NCBI RefSeq assembly: GCF_007827555.1
Contig: NZ_VISS01000010.1
Coordinates: 1-64,000, forward strand
Source: Aeribacillus composti
Lineage (GTDB): Bacteria > Bacillota > Bacilli > Bacillales > Aeribacillaceae
Length of the DNA stretch: 64,000 nucleotides
Reading direction: 5' to 3'
Of the stretch, positions 20,996-31,834 are shown piece after piece. Position numbers and translations under genes: made by a program. The first letter of the stretch is position 1; every line of letters starts with the position of its first letter. The notes under the pieces were generated by a model. That model saw only the letters and a program-made list of their open reading frames with translations, was not told where the DNA came from and did no database searches.

Positions 20996-21856
20996 TTATT
21001 CTGCTTTTCCGGATGAACCGAATTCGCGCATTTTGCCTTTAACTGTTTCTTTAATGGCTTCCCGGGCAGGACCTAAATATTTGCGCGGATCATACATATC
21101 CGGATTTTCTGCCAAAACTTCGCGTACGCGTTTAGCAGATGCTATTTGGTTTTCTGTATTAACGTTAATTTTCGCAGTTCCTAAAGAAATTGCTCTTTGA
21201 ATATCCTTTGTCGGAATTCCTGTTCCCCCGTGCAGTACTAATGGAACGCCAGTCCGGTTGCTGATTTCCTCCATTTCTTTAAAGCCTAGGTTCGGCTCTC
21301 CTTTATACGGACCGTGAACAGATCCCAATGCAGGAGCTAGGCAATCAATACCTGTCCGTTTTACAAGCTCTTCACATTCATTTGGATCAGCGTAAATAAT
21401 TCCTTCTCCTACTACGTCATCTTCCTGTCCGCCGACAACACCTAATTCCGCTTCAACAGAAACACCATGTAGATGAGCAAGCTCCACTACTTTGGAAGTT
21501 AAAGCGACATTCTCTTCAAAAGGATGATGAGAGGCATCGATCATAACAGAAGTAAAGCCGGCATGAATAGCTTTTGCACATGATTCAAAGCTTGAGCCGT
21601 GATCTAAATGGATGGCAACTGGAACGGTAATTTTATAATCTTCCATCAAACCTTTTACCATGTTCACAACCGTTTTAAAACCGCCCATATAGCGACCAGC
21701 GCCTTCAGAAACGCCTAAAATAACCGGTGATTTTTCTTCTTCTGCTGCTTGCAGAATCGCTTGTGTGAACTCGAGATTGTTTAAATTAAACTGTCCTACA
21801 GCATAGCCGTTTTCTTTTGCACGATTTAACATTTCAGTCATTGAAACTAAGGGCAT
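20996..21856 (-). CDS. fbaA: Class II fructose-1,6-bisphosphate aldolase
   Basis: This is the Zn-dependent glycolytic aldolase. The Zn and catalytic segment [10 protein letters not shown] is near 82-91, a second Zn/phosphate region is in [12 protein letters not shown], and VLHGGTGIP is further on. The 286 residues match the family. It lies downstream of spo0F and upstream of tal in the same orientation, as in B. subtilis. Identification is secure. Confidence 0.97.
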   Translation of the reverse strand: MPLVSMTEMLNRAKENGYAVGQFNLNNLEFTQAILQAAEEEKSPVILGVSEGAGRYMGGFKTVVNMVKGLMEDYKITVPVAIHLDHGSSFESCAKAIHAGFTSVMIDASHHPFEENVALTSKVVELAHLHGVSVEAELGVVGGQEDDVVGEGIIYADPNECEELVKRTGIDCLAPALGSVHGPYKGEPNLGFKEMEEISNRTGVPLVLHGGTGIPTKDIQRAISLGTAKINVNTENQIASAKRVREVLAENPDMYDPRKYLGPAREAIKETVKGKMREFGSSGKAE

Positions 21857-22033
21857 CGAAAAATCCTCCTTAAATTAAGTAGCCTATGTTGCGATTAGCG
21901 AAAAGCTCAAATCTAGCATGACCTGAGCAAGAAAAATGTATGTATGATGCCAATCATCTTTTCTTACTAAATAGAATACCAACTTATGAGGATTTCGGCA
22001 ACTTTATCCCGATAAATTCATGGATTATACACT

Positions 22034-22405
22034 TTATTTCGTTCGGGAAGGCAAATATTTTCTCACTGTATCCCGCAGCTCGTCAATGTCAAACGGCTTG
22101 GCGAAGTGTGTTAATGCCCCTAAATCTTTCGCTTCCTGAATCATATCCAATTCTCCATACGCGGTCATGATAATGACTCGTATATCAGGGTTAACCTTTT
22201 TTAGCCTTTTTAAAATTTCAATCCCGTCCATCCCTGGAATTTTCATGTCTAATAAAACGAGATCAGGGGAATGGTTTTCGGCTATTTCTAATGCCTGAAA
22301 ACCGTTAGCAGCTTGAAAAGTTTGATAACCCTCTTTATTGAACACTTCATTCAGCAAAATCCGAATTCCGTATTGATCGTCGACAATTAAAATTTTTCCA
22401 TCCAT
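22034..22405 (-). CDS. spo0F: Sporulation phosphorelay response regulator Spo0F
   Basis: This single-domain receiver passes phosphate from KinA-E to Spo0B. The acidic pocket is Asp9-Asp10, the phosphorylated residue is Asp53 ([10 protein letters not shown]), and the conserved Thr and Lys lie in MTAYGE and HFAKPFD. The start is the ATG at 22405 after AGAGGTG, giving 123 residues, near-identical in layout to B. subtilis Spo0F. A sigma-H-type promoter lies just upstream. Confidence 0.97.
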   Translation of the reverse strand: MDGKILIVDDQYGIRILLNEVFNKEGYQTFQAANGFQALEIAENHSPDLVLLDMKIPGMDGIEILKRLKKVNPDIRVIIMTAYGELDMIQEAKDLGALTHFAKPFDIDELRDTVRKYLPSRTK

Positions 22406-22463
22406 TTTTACACCTCTTAACTTAAACAAATGCAATACTTTTTAAAATTTTATTTAGTTATGT

Positions 22464-22489
22464 ATTCTCGATTAAATTACAATTTCCTG
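22464..22489 (-). promoter_or_regulatory. Sigma-H-type promoter of spo0F
   Basis: On the minus strand the -35 element AGGAAATT is separated by 11 bp from the -10 GAGAAT. This fits the sigma-H consensus RAGGAWWT-N11/12-RGAAT. B. subtilis spo0F is transcribed by sigma-H from such a promoter and is also controlled by Spo0A. Confidence 0.65.
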
Positions 22490-22583
22490 CCAACCGGTTC
22501 ACAAATTATTCATATTTTGATTCTTCGCCGCTTTTTCTTATTATATAAGCAGAGAACTTTGTATAAAGGTGGCTGATGATTGA

Positions 22584-23102
22584 ATGTTAAAAATTTTTAC
22601 GACACAATTAACAGGGTTTTTCCAAAGAATTCAAGAGAAAGAAAACAGCCAAATAGAAGATGCCGCACGTCTTCTGGCGCAAGCTGCAATCGGAGAAGGC
22701 GCCATTTATGTAAAAGGATGGGGAATTCTTGAAGGAATTTATGCCCAAGTTGAAAAAGGAGAATCCTTTCCGGCATGCAAGCCTTTGCCTGATGTGGATA
22801 ACGTAACCGCAGCAGACCGCGTTCTCCTTTTCACTCCGTTTTCGACTGATCTTGATGCGATTGATACTGCGCAGCAATTGGCCGAAAAAGGGATTCCAAC
22901 CGTTGGGGTTTCCGCAACTGTTAACGGCGAAAAAAGCTTACAGCAATTTGTCGATATACATGTAGATTCCAAATTAACAAAACCCATTATTCCCACTGAA
23001 CATAATGAACGAATCGGCTTCCCTGTGCTCATGACTTCATTATATGTTTACTACTGCTTATTTTTGACTGTGAAAGAAATATTGGAGGAACATGAAGAAT
23101 AA
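22584..23102 (+). CDS. ywjG: DUF2529 family protein (YwjG-like)
   Basis: This 172-residue cytoplasmic protein belongs to the DUF2529 family. The middle has a sugar-isomerase-like alternating alpha/beta pattern (DRVLLFTPFSTDLDAIDTA, then GIPTVGVSATV), but no catalytic set is evident. It diverges from spo0F, as B. subtilis ywjG does. Function is unknown. Confidence 0.85.
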   Translation: MLKIFTTQLTGFFQRIQEKENSQIEDAARLLAQAAIGEGAIYVKGWGILEGIYAQVEKGESFPACKPLPDVDNVTAADRVLLFTPFSTDLDAIDTAQQLAEKGIPTVGVSATVNGEKSLQQFVDIHVDSKLTKPIIPTEHNERIGFPVLMTSLYVYYCLFLTVKEILEEHEE

Positions 23103-23123
23103 ACTTTACATGCAAGAATGCGA

Positions 23124-23147
23124 AGAAATTGGCAAATCGCCAATTTC
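23124..23147 (+). terminator. ywjG terminator
   Basis: The perfect stem AGAAATTGGC/GCCAATTTCT is followed by TTTTTTTAT, 20 bp after the ywjG stop. Confidence 0.88.
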
Positions 23148-23155
23148 TTTTTTTA

Positions 23156-23481
23156 TGAATTAGCATAGAAACCTATTGATTTCAAATTTAGTCCTCTCTT
23201 GTACAGACTTTAGACCTTTATCAATACATTTTGTAGTGCAGAGAAGCTGATGACCTGTTTCATGATTTACAATGCGTTTTTATGAAAAATCGCGTATAAG
23301 TCTTTTTTGCGATACTCTAATAAAATTTTATGAAAAATGCGACGCCGTTTATAGGGATGGTTTTTAAATTTAGAACAGCGTCGATTTCCCGGCCGATTCT
23401 TTCTTCAAAATGAAAAACAAAGCCGCTGCTTTCGGAAATCAGTGAAAGATTTGTCGTAATAAAAAAATTTGTATTACGAGC
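23156..23481. other. Intergenic region without a recognised gene
   Basis: Between the ywjG and pyrG terminators there is no ORF I would support. ATTTCCCGGCCGAT near 23374 matches the Noc-binding consensus ATTTCCCGGGAAAT at 11 of 14 positions, which is too weak to call. Confidence 0.4.
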
Positions 23482-23486
23482 AAAAA

Positions 23487-23518
23487 AAGGCTGTCTAACC
23501 AATCGTTCAGACAACCTT
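23487..23518 (-). terminator. pyrG terminator
   Basis: The stem AAAGGTTGTCTGAAC with GGTTAGACAGCCTTT is followed on the minus strand by TTTTTGC, 13 bp after the pyrG stop. Confidence 0.85.
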
Positions 23519-23530
23519 TTCTTTCATTTC

Positions 23531-25159
<1,629 letters not shown>

Positions 25160-25204
25160 CTATCCTTTTGTTAATTTGCACAAAATAAATCGTCAGAAGG
25201 CATC

Positions 25205-25321
25205 AACAAAAAAATATGAAAGCTCCCTTCCTTTTCGGAAAGGGAGCTTTCATATTGTAATTTGTTTTCCGTACTTTTAAAGCCCAATTAAAATATTAGC
25301 GAGGAAAACTATGAAAGTCAA
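25205..25321 (-). promoter_or_regulatory. pyrG promoter and reiterative-transcription attenuator
   Basis: On the minus strand TTGACT (25321-25316) and TAATAT (25298-25293) are spaced 17 bp. The predicted transcript begins GGGCTTTA at 25285. A strong terminator follows (stem ATATGAAAGCTCCC/GGGAGCTTTCATAT, then TTTTTTTG). In B. subtilis, low CTP causes extra G addition at the GGGC start, and the poly-G pairs with the CUCCCUU strand to block termination. All parts are present here. Confidence 0.85.
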
Positions 25322-25338
25322 CCCTTAAATTTAGGACA

Positions 25339-25893
25339 TTATTGTTCGTCCAATTCTTCCTCATCGAGATCGAAATCAGCATCCAACTCGTCATCTTCTA
25401 CATCGTAATCATCGTCAATTAGTTCATCATCAAAGCTTTCATCATCTTCTTCGTCCTCAAAATCATCGTCTTCTTCATCAAGATCAAGCTCTTCTTCATC
25501 CACATAATCGTCAAGATCGTCATAGTCAAGATCGTCTTCAACCAAGTCTTCATAATCGTCAAGATCTTCTTCATCGTATGCAATCTTCGCTTTTTTCTTC
25601 TTCGTTTTAACCGTCGGCTGGGTTTCTTCTTCAATTTGATCGAGCGGATACCAGCTCTTAATGCCCCAGCTATTTTCCCCAATGCAAATAAATTTTCCAT
25701 CTATATTTAAATCCGTATAAAACTGTGCAATGCGTTCGGTCGCTTCTTCCTCCGAAAGCCCTAATAAACTGCTAACTTCTTTCATTAATTCTTCAAACGG
25801 TATAGCTTGCCTTTTTTCGGAAAGAATAAGGTAAGCGATATCCACCATCGACATTTCTTTCAGCTGCTCCTGCGAGTATTGCGTTAAGCTCAA
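25339..25893 (-). CDS. rpoE: RNA polymerase delta subunit
   Basis: Delta modulates RNA polymerase recycling and promoter selectivity in Firmicutes. The N-terminal winged-helix (HARE-HTH) domain contains IAQFYTDLNIDGKFICIGEN and WGIKSWYPLDQIEEETQPTV. A basic KTKKKKAK patch follows, then a long Asp/Glu-only tail (about 105-184) typical of delta. The start is probably the TTG at 25893 after AAAGGGAG; no suitable ATG is near, and the upstream frame adds unconserved residues. Confidence 0.92.
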   Translation of the reverse strand: MSLTQYSQEQLKEMSMVDIAYLILSEKRQAIPFEELMKEVSSLLGLSEEEATERIAQFYTDLNIDGKFICIGENSWGIKSWYPLDQIEEETQPTVKTKKKKAKIAYDEEDLDDYEDLVEDDLDYDDLDDYVDEEELDLDEEDDDFEDEEDDESFDDELIDDDYDVEDDELDADFDLDEEELDEQ

Positions 25894-26134
25894 GGTCAGG
25901 CACTCCCTTTCTCGTCTTTCATCTATCTTTATTAAATGAAAGGGCAACGAAAATAGAATAAAGCATGATATAATTCCGAATGATGAATGCCGCCCTTTCA
26001 GTGATGTACCATATGATACGTTTGCATACCATTCATTATAAACAAATTTTACAACTTTATGCTACCGTATTGTGTCTTGATTTTAAATTTTTTCGTCAAA
26101 TTCCATTGTCTATCTTTCTATTTTTTAAAATCTT

Positions 26135-26155
26135 AAGGCGCCCTTGTGGCGCCTT
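26135..26155 (-). terminator. fadF terminator
   Basis: The perfect stem AAGGCGCC/GGCGCCTT with a five-base loop is followed on the minus strand by AAGATTTTAAAA, 30 bp after the fadF stop. The U tract is short. Confidence 0.7.
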
Positions 26156-26184
26156 TTAAAATTGCTTTCTATCTAATCATATCT

Positions 26185-28302
26185 TTATGAAATGAGCTCT
26201 TGCTCCTTCGATTCGCCAAAAACAGCTTTTTCCAGCAGCTCCGCTACATCGTACGTTTTCACTTTATTTTCAACCTCTTTTGCTTTCGTTCCATCTGTCA
26301 GCATTGTTAGACAATATGGACATCCGGAGCTGATCACGCTTGGATTGACAGCCAGTGCTTGTTCGGTGCGCGCAACATTGATGCGCACTCCCGTGTCTTC
26401 TTCCATCCACATAAGGCCGCCGCCGGCTCCACAGCACATGCCCGTTTCCCGATTCCGTTCCATTTCAACAACTTTTACACCTGGAATGGATGCCAAAATT
26501 TCACGGGGCGGATCATAAATTTCGTTGTATCTTCCAAGATAACAAGAATCGTGGAAAGTAATCGTTTCATTCACTTCATATTTCGGAACGAGCTTCTTTT
26601 CTTTCAACAGTTTTGCTAAAAGTTCTGTATGATGGTACACTTCGGCTTCAAAACCGAAATCCGGATATTCATTTTTAAATATGTTGTAAGCATGCGGGTC
26701 GATTGTAACAATTTTCTTCACATTATATTTTTCAAATTCGGCTATGTTGCTTGCAGCAAGCTCTTGAAATAAAAACTCATTGCCGAGGCGCCTCGGTGTG
26801 TCACCTGAATTTTTCTCTTTATTTCCTAATATAGCAAATTTCACACCTGCTTCGTTCAAAAGTTTAGCAAACGATAAAGCGATTTTTTGGCTGCGATTAT
26901 CAAATGATCCCATGGAACCGACCCAGAATAAATATTCAAACTCCTCGCCTTGCTTTTTCAATTCCTTCACCGTTGGCACGTAGACATCTTCTCGTGATTT
27001 GCGCCAATTTTCCTTATCTTTGCGGTTTAGGCCCCACGGATTTCCTTGCCGCTCAATGTTTTGCATCGCCCGCTGCGCATCCGGATTCATTTTTCCTTCT
27101 GTTAATACAAGGTAGCGGCGCAGGTCAATGATTTTATCGACATGTTCGTTCATTACTGGACATTGGTCTTCACAATTCCGGCACGTCGTACATGCCCATA
27201 TTTCTTCCTCTGAAATGACCTCCCCGATGAGGCTTGGATTGTAGTCGAGAGCCGCCGCCGCTTCACCTGTTCCCTTTTGCAGCGACTGAAGGGCCAGCTG
27301 ATTTCCCATCGTATTTTGAAATGCAAAGGCAGGCACCCAAGGGGACTTGGAAGTGATGGCAGCCCCTTTATTTGTTAAATGATCCCGAAGCTTTATGATT
27401 AAATCCATCGGCGAAAGCATTTTTCCAGTACCAGTCGCCGGACACATATTTGTACACCGTCCGCATTCAACACAGGCGTACAAATCGAGAAGCTGCGTTT
27501 GCCGGAAATCTTCAATTTTTCCGACTCCATATGATGTTTGAGTTTCGTCTTCAAAATCAATTTTCTCCAACTTCCCTGGATTTGACAAACGACTTAAAAA
27601 AACATTGGCAGGTCCTGCAATTAAATGGGCATGTTTAGACTGAGGGACATACACTAAAAATGTGAGCAAAATGAGCAGGTGCACCCACCAAAAAACGTAA
27701 AAAATAACAGCGGCGCCTGTTTCACCGACAAAGCCCAGCAGGAAAGCAGCCGATGAGGCAACAGGTTCACTAAAGCTTCGTTCATATCCCCTCCAAATCA
27801 TGTACATACCGTTTCCAAGCAGTACAGACAGCATTAATCCGCTGATAAAAATAAGGACAAGTCCGGATTTAAACCCTCGTTTTAAACGGACAAGCTTTTC
27901 AATGTATCGCCGGTAAAAAGCAGCAACTACCGCTACTAAAATAAGGAGGGTAACAATTTCTTGGAAAAAGGTGAAAATCGGGTATAACGGTCCGAAAGGC
28001 AAATGGCTCCCCGGAATCAGCCCTTTTAAAATGAAATCAATCGCACCGAATTGGACAAGAATAAAGCCGTAGAAAAAAATAACATGAACCCAGCCCATTT
28101 TCTTGTCTTTTAATAGTTTTTTCTGTCCGAACACATTGACCCAAATCCGTTCGAAACGTTCTTTTACCTTCCCGTCAAATTCTTCTTTTTTTCCAAGTTT
28201 GATATAAGCAATTCTAGTTTGAATTAAATAAATAAACAAATACACCGCGTAAACGGTTACAAGCAAAAACGCAAAAAAATTAATCCATAATAGTGTATTC
28301 AT
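26185..28302 (-). CDS. fadF: Membrane Fe-S oxidoreductase FadF (YwjF-like)
   Basis: It is thought to pass electrons from acyl-CoA dehydrogenation to the respiratory chain. The N-terminal half has about five or six transmembrane helices in a NarI-like cytochrome-b arrangement (residues 1-235). Two 4Fe-4S motifs follow (CVECGRCTNMCP and CTTCRNCEDQCP). Two CCG-type domains end the protein (HDSCYLGRYNEIY, CCGAGGG, CPYC). The length is 705 residues. In B. subtilis fadF precedes acdA; here no acdA lies between it and rpoE. A FadR-type operator overlaps its promoter. Confidence 0.9.
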   Translation of the reverse strand: MNTLLWINFFAFLLVTVYAVYLFIYLIQTRIAYIKLGKKEEFDGKVKERFERIWVNVFGQKKLLKDKKMGWVHVIFFYGFILVQFGAIDFILKGLIPGSHLPFGPLYPIFTFFQEIVTLLILVAVVAAFYRRYIEKLVRLKRGFKSGLVLIFISGLMLSVLLGNGMYMIWRGYERSFSEPVASSAAFLLGFVGETGAAVIFYVFWWVHLLILLTFLVYVPQSKHAHLIAGPANVFLSRLSNPGKLEKIDFEDETQTSYGVGKIEDFRQTQLLDLYACVECGRCTNMCPATGTGKMLSPMDLIIKLRDHLTNKGAAITSKSPWVPAFAFQNTMGNQLALQSLQKGTGEAAAALDYNPSLIGEVISEEEIWACTTCRNCEDQCPVMNEHVDKIIDLRRYLVLTEGKMNPDAQRAMQNIERQGNPWGLNRKDKENWRKSREDVYVPTVKELKKQGEEFEYLFWVGSMGSFDNRSQKIALSFAKLLNEAGVKFAILGNKEKNSGDTPRRLGNEFLFQELAASNIAEFEKYNVKKIVTIDPHAYNIFKNEYPDFGFEAEVYHHTELLAKLLKEKKLVPKYEVNETITFHDSCYLGRYNEIYDPPREILASIPGVKVVEMERNRETGMCCGAGGGLMWMEEDTGVRINVARTEQALAVNPSVISSGCPYCLTMLTDGTKAKEVENKVKTYDVAELLEKAVFGESKEQELIS

Positions 28303-28373
28303 TATTCTCCCCCATTCATAAAATCCCCCTGTTGTATTTGACTGAAATTTCGGACGTTTCTTAATTATATTAT

Positions 28374-28400
28374 ATAATGAATGAACGTTCAGTCAATTCG
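28374..28400 (-). promoter_or_regulatory. FadR-type operator in the fadF promoter
   Basis: The palindrome TGAATGAACGTTCAGTCA (28378-28395) resembles the Bacillus FadR box TGAATGAMTAMTCATTCA. On the minus strand it overlaps a -35 (TTGACT) and lies between it and a TATAAT -10. Occupancy would block transcription; release by long-chain acyl-CoA is the known mechanism for this regulon. Confidence 0.7.
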
Positions 28401-28417
28401 CCAAATCGTTGAAAATC

Positions 28418-28444
28418 GGAACCATTTTTCCTTTGTTTCGTATA
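28418..28444 (+). promoter_or_regulatory. ECF-type autoregulatory promoter
   Basis: GGAACC at 28418 and CGTATA at 28439 are separated by 15 bp. This is the typical pattern of ECF sigma promoters (an AAC-containing -35 and a CGT-type -10), about 80 bp upstream of the sigma gene itself. An overlapping TATAAT could also serve sigma-A. Confidence 0.6.
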
Positions 28445-28524
28445 TAATGACAGTTATTTATTTCTAAAATATTGAACAAATTCCAAAATTTATTTGTTAA
28501 TTTTGCTAGAGGAGTGCCGGAAAA

Positions 28525-29049
28525 ATGGATACGACTGACATTGTCGGGCTCATTAAACAACACCATCATCAAATAAAAAAAACTGTCAAAAGGACTGTGA
28601 AAAACGAATCTCTTGTTGATGATATCGTCCAAGAAGTTTGTATTAAAATATATATATATTTTCAAACGAATGATATGCCTACCAATATCAGCGCTTGGAT
28701 TACGACTGTCTCAAAAAATACAGCCACCGACCATCTTCGAAAAATTCAACGAAACAATCATTTGCTAAACCATCTGCAGCAAGAAGCAATTTTTCACAAC
28801 TGCTCAGAATGGAATCCCGAATCCGAGGCCTTATTAAAACAAATGATTGAATATGTGCAAAATGCATTAAACGAAATGGATCCTAATACAAAAAAGATTA
28901 TTCTATTGCGGCAGCAGGGATTATCCTATACAGAAATTGCCCAGCAGATGAATTTGCCTAAAAATACGGTGAAAACAAAAATTTTCCGCGGCCGAAAACA
29001 GTTAATGACATTTCTGCAAAAGAACGGGGTTTTTCAAAATGATTTATGA
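28525..29049 (+). CDS. ECF-family RNA polymerase sigma factor
   Basis: This is an extracytoplasmic-function sigma factor of 174 residues. The sigma-2 region includes VDDIVQEVCIKIYIYF and ISAWITTVSKNTATDHLRK. The sigma-4 region includes LSYTEIAQQMNLPKNTVKTKIFRGRKQL. No recognisable anti-sigma gene follows: the next frame overlaps by ATGA but lacks a zinc anti-sigma motif. It diverges from fadF. The start has GAGGAG upstream. Which ECF group it belongs to is not clear from sequence alone. Confidence 0.88.
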   Translation: MDTTDIVGLIKQHHHQIKKTVKRTVKNESLVDDIVQEVCIKIYIYFQTNDMPTNISAWITTVSKNTATDHLRKIQRNNHLLNHLQQEAIFHNCSEWNPESEALLKQMIEYVQNALNEMDPNTKKIILLRQQGLSYTEIAQQMNLPKNTVKTKIFRGRKQLMTFLQKNGVFQNDL

Positions 29050-29288
29050 GGATGTTAGTTTTCAATATAACTAAGCGACCAATAATCTCTGCAACGACTG
29101 CCGGGCGTTTGCTGAACAACTCAAACAGCGTTCACATCGCTGTGGAAAACTCTCTTGACCTAGCAATAGAGCCTGCAATTTACTTTTGGATCGCGTTTTT
29201 TGTTTTTCGCTTTTTTCATTGTCTGCTTTTCCATAGTCTCAGCTGGTTCAGCCTCATTTCAAAAAGCAGTATGATGGATCCTGTTTAA
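29046..29288 (+). CDS. Possible small membrane protein coupled to the sigma gene
   Basis: An 80-codon frame starts at an ATG that overlaps the sigma-gene stop (ATGA), a classic coupling arrangement. It would encode one or two hydrophobic helices (about 45-72, YFWIAFFVFRFFHCLLF). It has no Cys-His anti-sigma motif, and I recognise no homologue. It could be a chance ORF; the position is its only support. Confidence 0.25.
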   Translation: MRMLVFNITKRPIISATTAGRLLNNSNSVHIAVENSLDLAIEPAIYFWIAFFVFRFFHCLLFHSLSWFSLISKSSMMDPV

Positions 29289-29416
29289 TACAGCAAAAAA
29301 TGAATAAGCTCTTCCCTATCATAAACAAAATACAAAAGGGGTTATAACTCAACAAACAGCACAGCTGTCGGAAAATAAATAGCATGTCTCCTTCAAATAT
29401 ATGCAAACAAAAAAGC
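29289..29416. other. Noncoding stretch downstream of the sigma gene
   Basis: Together with the doubtful 80-codon frame, roughly 29050-29416 holds no secure gene. A minus-strand frame near 29080-29180 contains a Cys-rich CERCLSC but has no start codon or ribosome site. Confidence 0.35.
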
Positions 29417-29461
29417 AAAAAGCCCTTTTTCACACAATAACTTGTTGAAAAAAGGCTTTTT
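29417..29461 (-). terminator. argS terminator
   Basis: The minus-strand stem AAAAAGCC.../...GGCTTTTT ends in GCTTTTTTG, about 100 bp after the argS stop. Confidence 0.7.
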
Positions 29462-29567
29462 CTGCTCTCTTCGTTTTAACATCCTAGAAAATGAGGTGCG
29501 ATTAGGTTGAAATCGGAAAGCATTCCTATTTCCCTTTTACTCGAATCATTTCCCACATCTAAATTCG

Positions 29568-31244
29568 TTACATTTTTTCAGGAGCGGATACGCCAATTAA
29601 GGTAAGGGCATTTTTCAGCGTGATTTGCGTTGCTTTCATAAGAGCAAGCCGCGCCTTAGATTTCATTTCATTGCTTGCATCAAGCACCTTTTCTGCATTG
29701 TAGAAGCTGTGTAGCACAGATGCCAGCTCAAAAATGTAATTCGTAATCCGATGCGGAATTCTTTTCTCTGCGGCTTCAGCGACAACGCCAGGGAATTCAC
29801 CAAGCTTTTTTAACAGCTCTATTTCTTTCTCAGATTGAATTTCATTCAAAAGATCGCTTTCGTTTGCATTGTAAGACAGGCCTTGCTCGTTTCCTTGGCG
29901 GAGAATGCTGCATACACGCGCATGAGCGTATTGTGCGTAATAGACAGGATTTTCATTTGATTCCGATACAGCCAAATCCAAGTCAAAATCCATATGCGAG
30001 TCGCCGCTTCTCATAGCAAAAAAGTAACGAACGGCATCCAAGCCGACTTCTTCGATCAATTCTCTCATCGTGACAGCCTTGCCAGTACGTTTTGACATTT
30101 TCACTTTTTCGCCGTTTTTAAAGAGGCTGACCATTTGCATAATTTCCACTTCAAGAATATTTTGATCATAACCCAGCGCCTGAATGGCTGCTTTCATTCT
30201 CGGTATATAGCCATGATGATCCGCGCCCCAAATGTTTATCAGCTTATCAAAGCCGCGATCCAATTTATCTTTATGATAAGCAATATCTGGTGTTAAATAC
30301 GTATAAGACCCATCCTTCTTAATCAACACTCTATCTTTATCATCGCCAAATGCAGTAGAGCGGAACCATGTTGCCCCGTCTTGTTCATAAATGTGGCCGT
30401 TTTTCCGAAGCATGTCGAGCGCCTCATCAATTTTGCCACTTTTGTATAGGGATGTCTCAGAATACCAAACATCGAAGGAAACGCGAAATTCTTCGAGGTC
30501 TTTTCTAATTTTCTCAAGCTCATATTTCAGACCGAGGTCACGGAAAAATTGCAGCCGTTCTTCTTCGCTTTTTTCAAGCAGACTGTCGCCATATTCATCA
30601 GCAATTTTTTTTCCGATTTCCATAATATCTTGTCCATAGTACCCGTCTTCAGGCATTTCCGCTTCTTTTCCAAGCGCTTCTAAATATCTTGCCTCTACGG
30701 ACAGAGCTAAATTGTGAATCTGATTTCCAGCGTCATTAATATAATATTCCCGGGTTACATCATACCCCGCTTTTTCTAAAATGTTGCAAAGAGAGTCGCC
30801 GAATGCTGCTCCGCGCGCATGCCCTAAGTGAAGATCTCCCGTCGGGTTTGCAGAAACGAACTCCACTTGGATTTTTTTACCTTCCCCAACATTTGATTCG
30901 CCGTATTTGTCACCCGCTTGAATAATGGCTGGAATCAACTTAGTTAAATATTCATTATTCATGAAAAAATTAATAAAGCCCGGACCAGCAATATCAATTT
31001 TTTCAATGGATGCTTTCGCTCGATCAAAATGTTGAACAATTTCCTCTGCAATCGCCCGAGGCGCTTTTTTAGCTATGCGAGCAAGCTGCATGGCCATGTT
31101 TGTTGAGTAATCGCCGTGTGCTTTTTCTTTCGGCACCTCTAAAATAACTTCCGGAATTTGCTCCTCTTCTGCGATGTTTGCTTTCAATACAGCATTTTTT
31201 ATTTCTTGTTTCAGCTGCTCCTTTACTTCATCTACAATGTTCAT
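29568..31244 (-). CDS. argS: Arginyl-tRNA synthetase
   Basis: It charges tRNA-Arg. The class I HIGH motif is HLGHA in [15 protein letters not shown] at about 127-141, and KMSKR is in [14 protein letters not shown]. An N-terminal Add-1 domain and a C-terminal DALR anticodon domain flank the core. The 558 residues match the family. The ATG immediately follows the ywiB stop, and its ribosome site lies inside ywiB, so translation is coupled. Confidence 0.97.
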   Translation of the reverse strand: MNIVDEVKEQLKQEIKNAVLKANIAEEEQIPEVILEVPKEKAHGDYSTNMAMQLARIAKKAPRAIAEEIVQHFDRAKASIEKIDIAGPGFINFFMNNEYLTKLIPAIIQAGDKYGESNVGEGKKIQVEFVSANPTGDLHLGHARGAAFGDSLCNILEKAGYDVTREYYINDAGNQIHNLALSVEARYLEALGKEAEMPEDGYYGQDIMEIGKKIADEYGDSLLEKSEEERLQFFRDLGLKYELEKIRKDLEEFRVSFDVWYSETSLYKSGKIDEALDMLRKNGHIYEQDGATWFRSTAFGDDKDRVLIKKDGSYTYLTPDIAYHKDKLDRGFDKLINIWGADHHGYIPRMKAAIQALGYDQNILEVEIMQMVSLFKNGEKVKMSKRTGKAVTMRELIEEVGLDAVRYFFAMRSGDSHMDFDLDLAVSESNENPVYYAQYAHARVCSILRQGNEQGLSYNANESDLLNEIQSEKEIELLKKLGEFPGVVAEAAEKRIPHRITNYIFELASVLHSFYNAEKVLDASNEMKSKARLALMKATQITLKNALTLIGVSAPEKM

Positions 31245-31670
31245 TCAATGCTCCTCCTTCTTAAATTGAATGCTTAAACTGTGTAAACGAGGGGTATCTC
31301 CATTTATTTCGAGCAAATATTCTATGCTAAGTGTACCATGTTTTTCTTCATCTGTATGCCAGATAAGCGATTTTGTCTCTGCTGCGAGCTTCAGCGTCCC
31401 GTACGGTGTTTCATAATTGGCATACGTTTTTTGTCCCTGCTTGAAGCGCTGTCTTAAGCGAATGCCTCCGGAACGTATGAGAGTCGTTTCCTTTTCGCTG
31501 ATTTTGATTAACGTCTTAACGGTTTCATCATCTTGAATCTCATCATAAACCAAATAAAAAGTGTGCTGCTTTTTGAAAAATTCCCCGGTTGTATAAAATT
31601 CAATCCGCTCTTCTTCTGTTTGATTTTGAAAAATCTTGTTTTGAACATAAATTTGAACAGGTACGCGCAT
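31245..31670 (-). CDS. ywiB: DUF1934 beta-barrel protein YwiB
   Basis: This 141-residue protein belongs to the DUF1934 (calycin-like beta-barrel) family. The repeated beta-strand pattern and segments TLIRSGGIRLRQRF and YGTLKLAAETKSL are typical. It is directly upstream of argS, with which it is almost always paired in Bacillus. The molecular function is not known. Confidence 0.87.
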   Translation of the reverse strand: MRVPVQIYVQNKIFQNQTEEERIEFYTTGEFFKKQHTFYLVYDEIQDDETVKTLIKISEKETTLIRSGGIRLRQRFKQGQKTYANYETPYGTLKLAAETKSLIWHTDEEKHGTLSIEYLLEINGDTPRLHSLSIQFKKEEH

Positions 31671-31800
31671 GTCTTTATATCATCCTTTTTAGGGATTTAT
31701 TCTATATTTTAGTGGAAATCATTTGCTGTTAAAAGCTTTATATTGGCCTGCCTGCCGCTTGACGCTCGATCCAAGCTGTTCAGCTTTTGAATAATAAAAA

Positions 31801-31822
31801 GCCATAGCAGAAGCACTATGGC
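31801..31822 (-). terminator. speB terminator
   Basis: The stem GCCATAG/CTATGGC is followed on the minus strand by TTTTTATTATT, 12 bp after the speB stop. Confidence 0.87.
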
Positions 31823-31834
31823 AGAAAAATGACT

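Noticed and set aside
25419-25700. 93-codon ORF inside rpoE
   Set aside because: It is a frame shadow of the Asp/Glu repeat tail, rich in Met, Thr and Lys only because of the GAT/GAA repeats.
29050-29290. Minus-strand frame with CERCLSC as a zinc anti-sigma factor
   Set aside because: It has no start codon and no ribosome site, and is antisense to the expected partner of the sigma gene.
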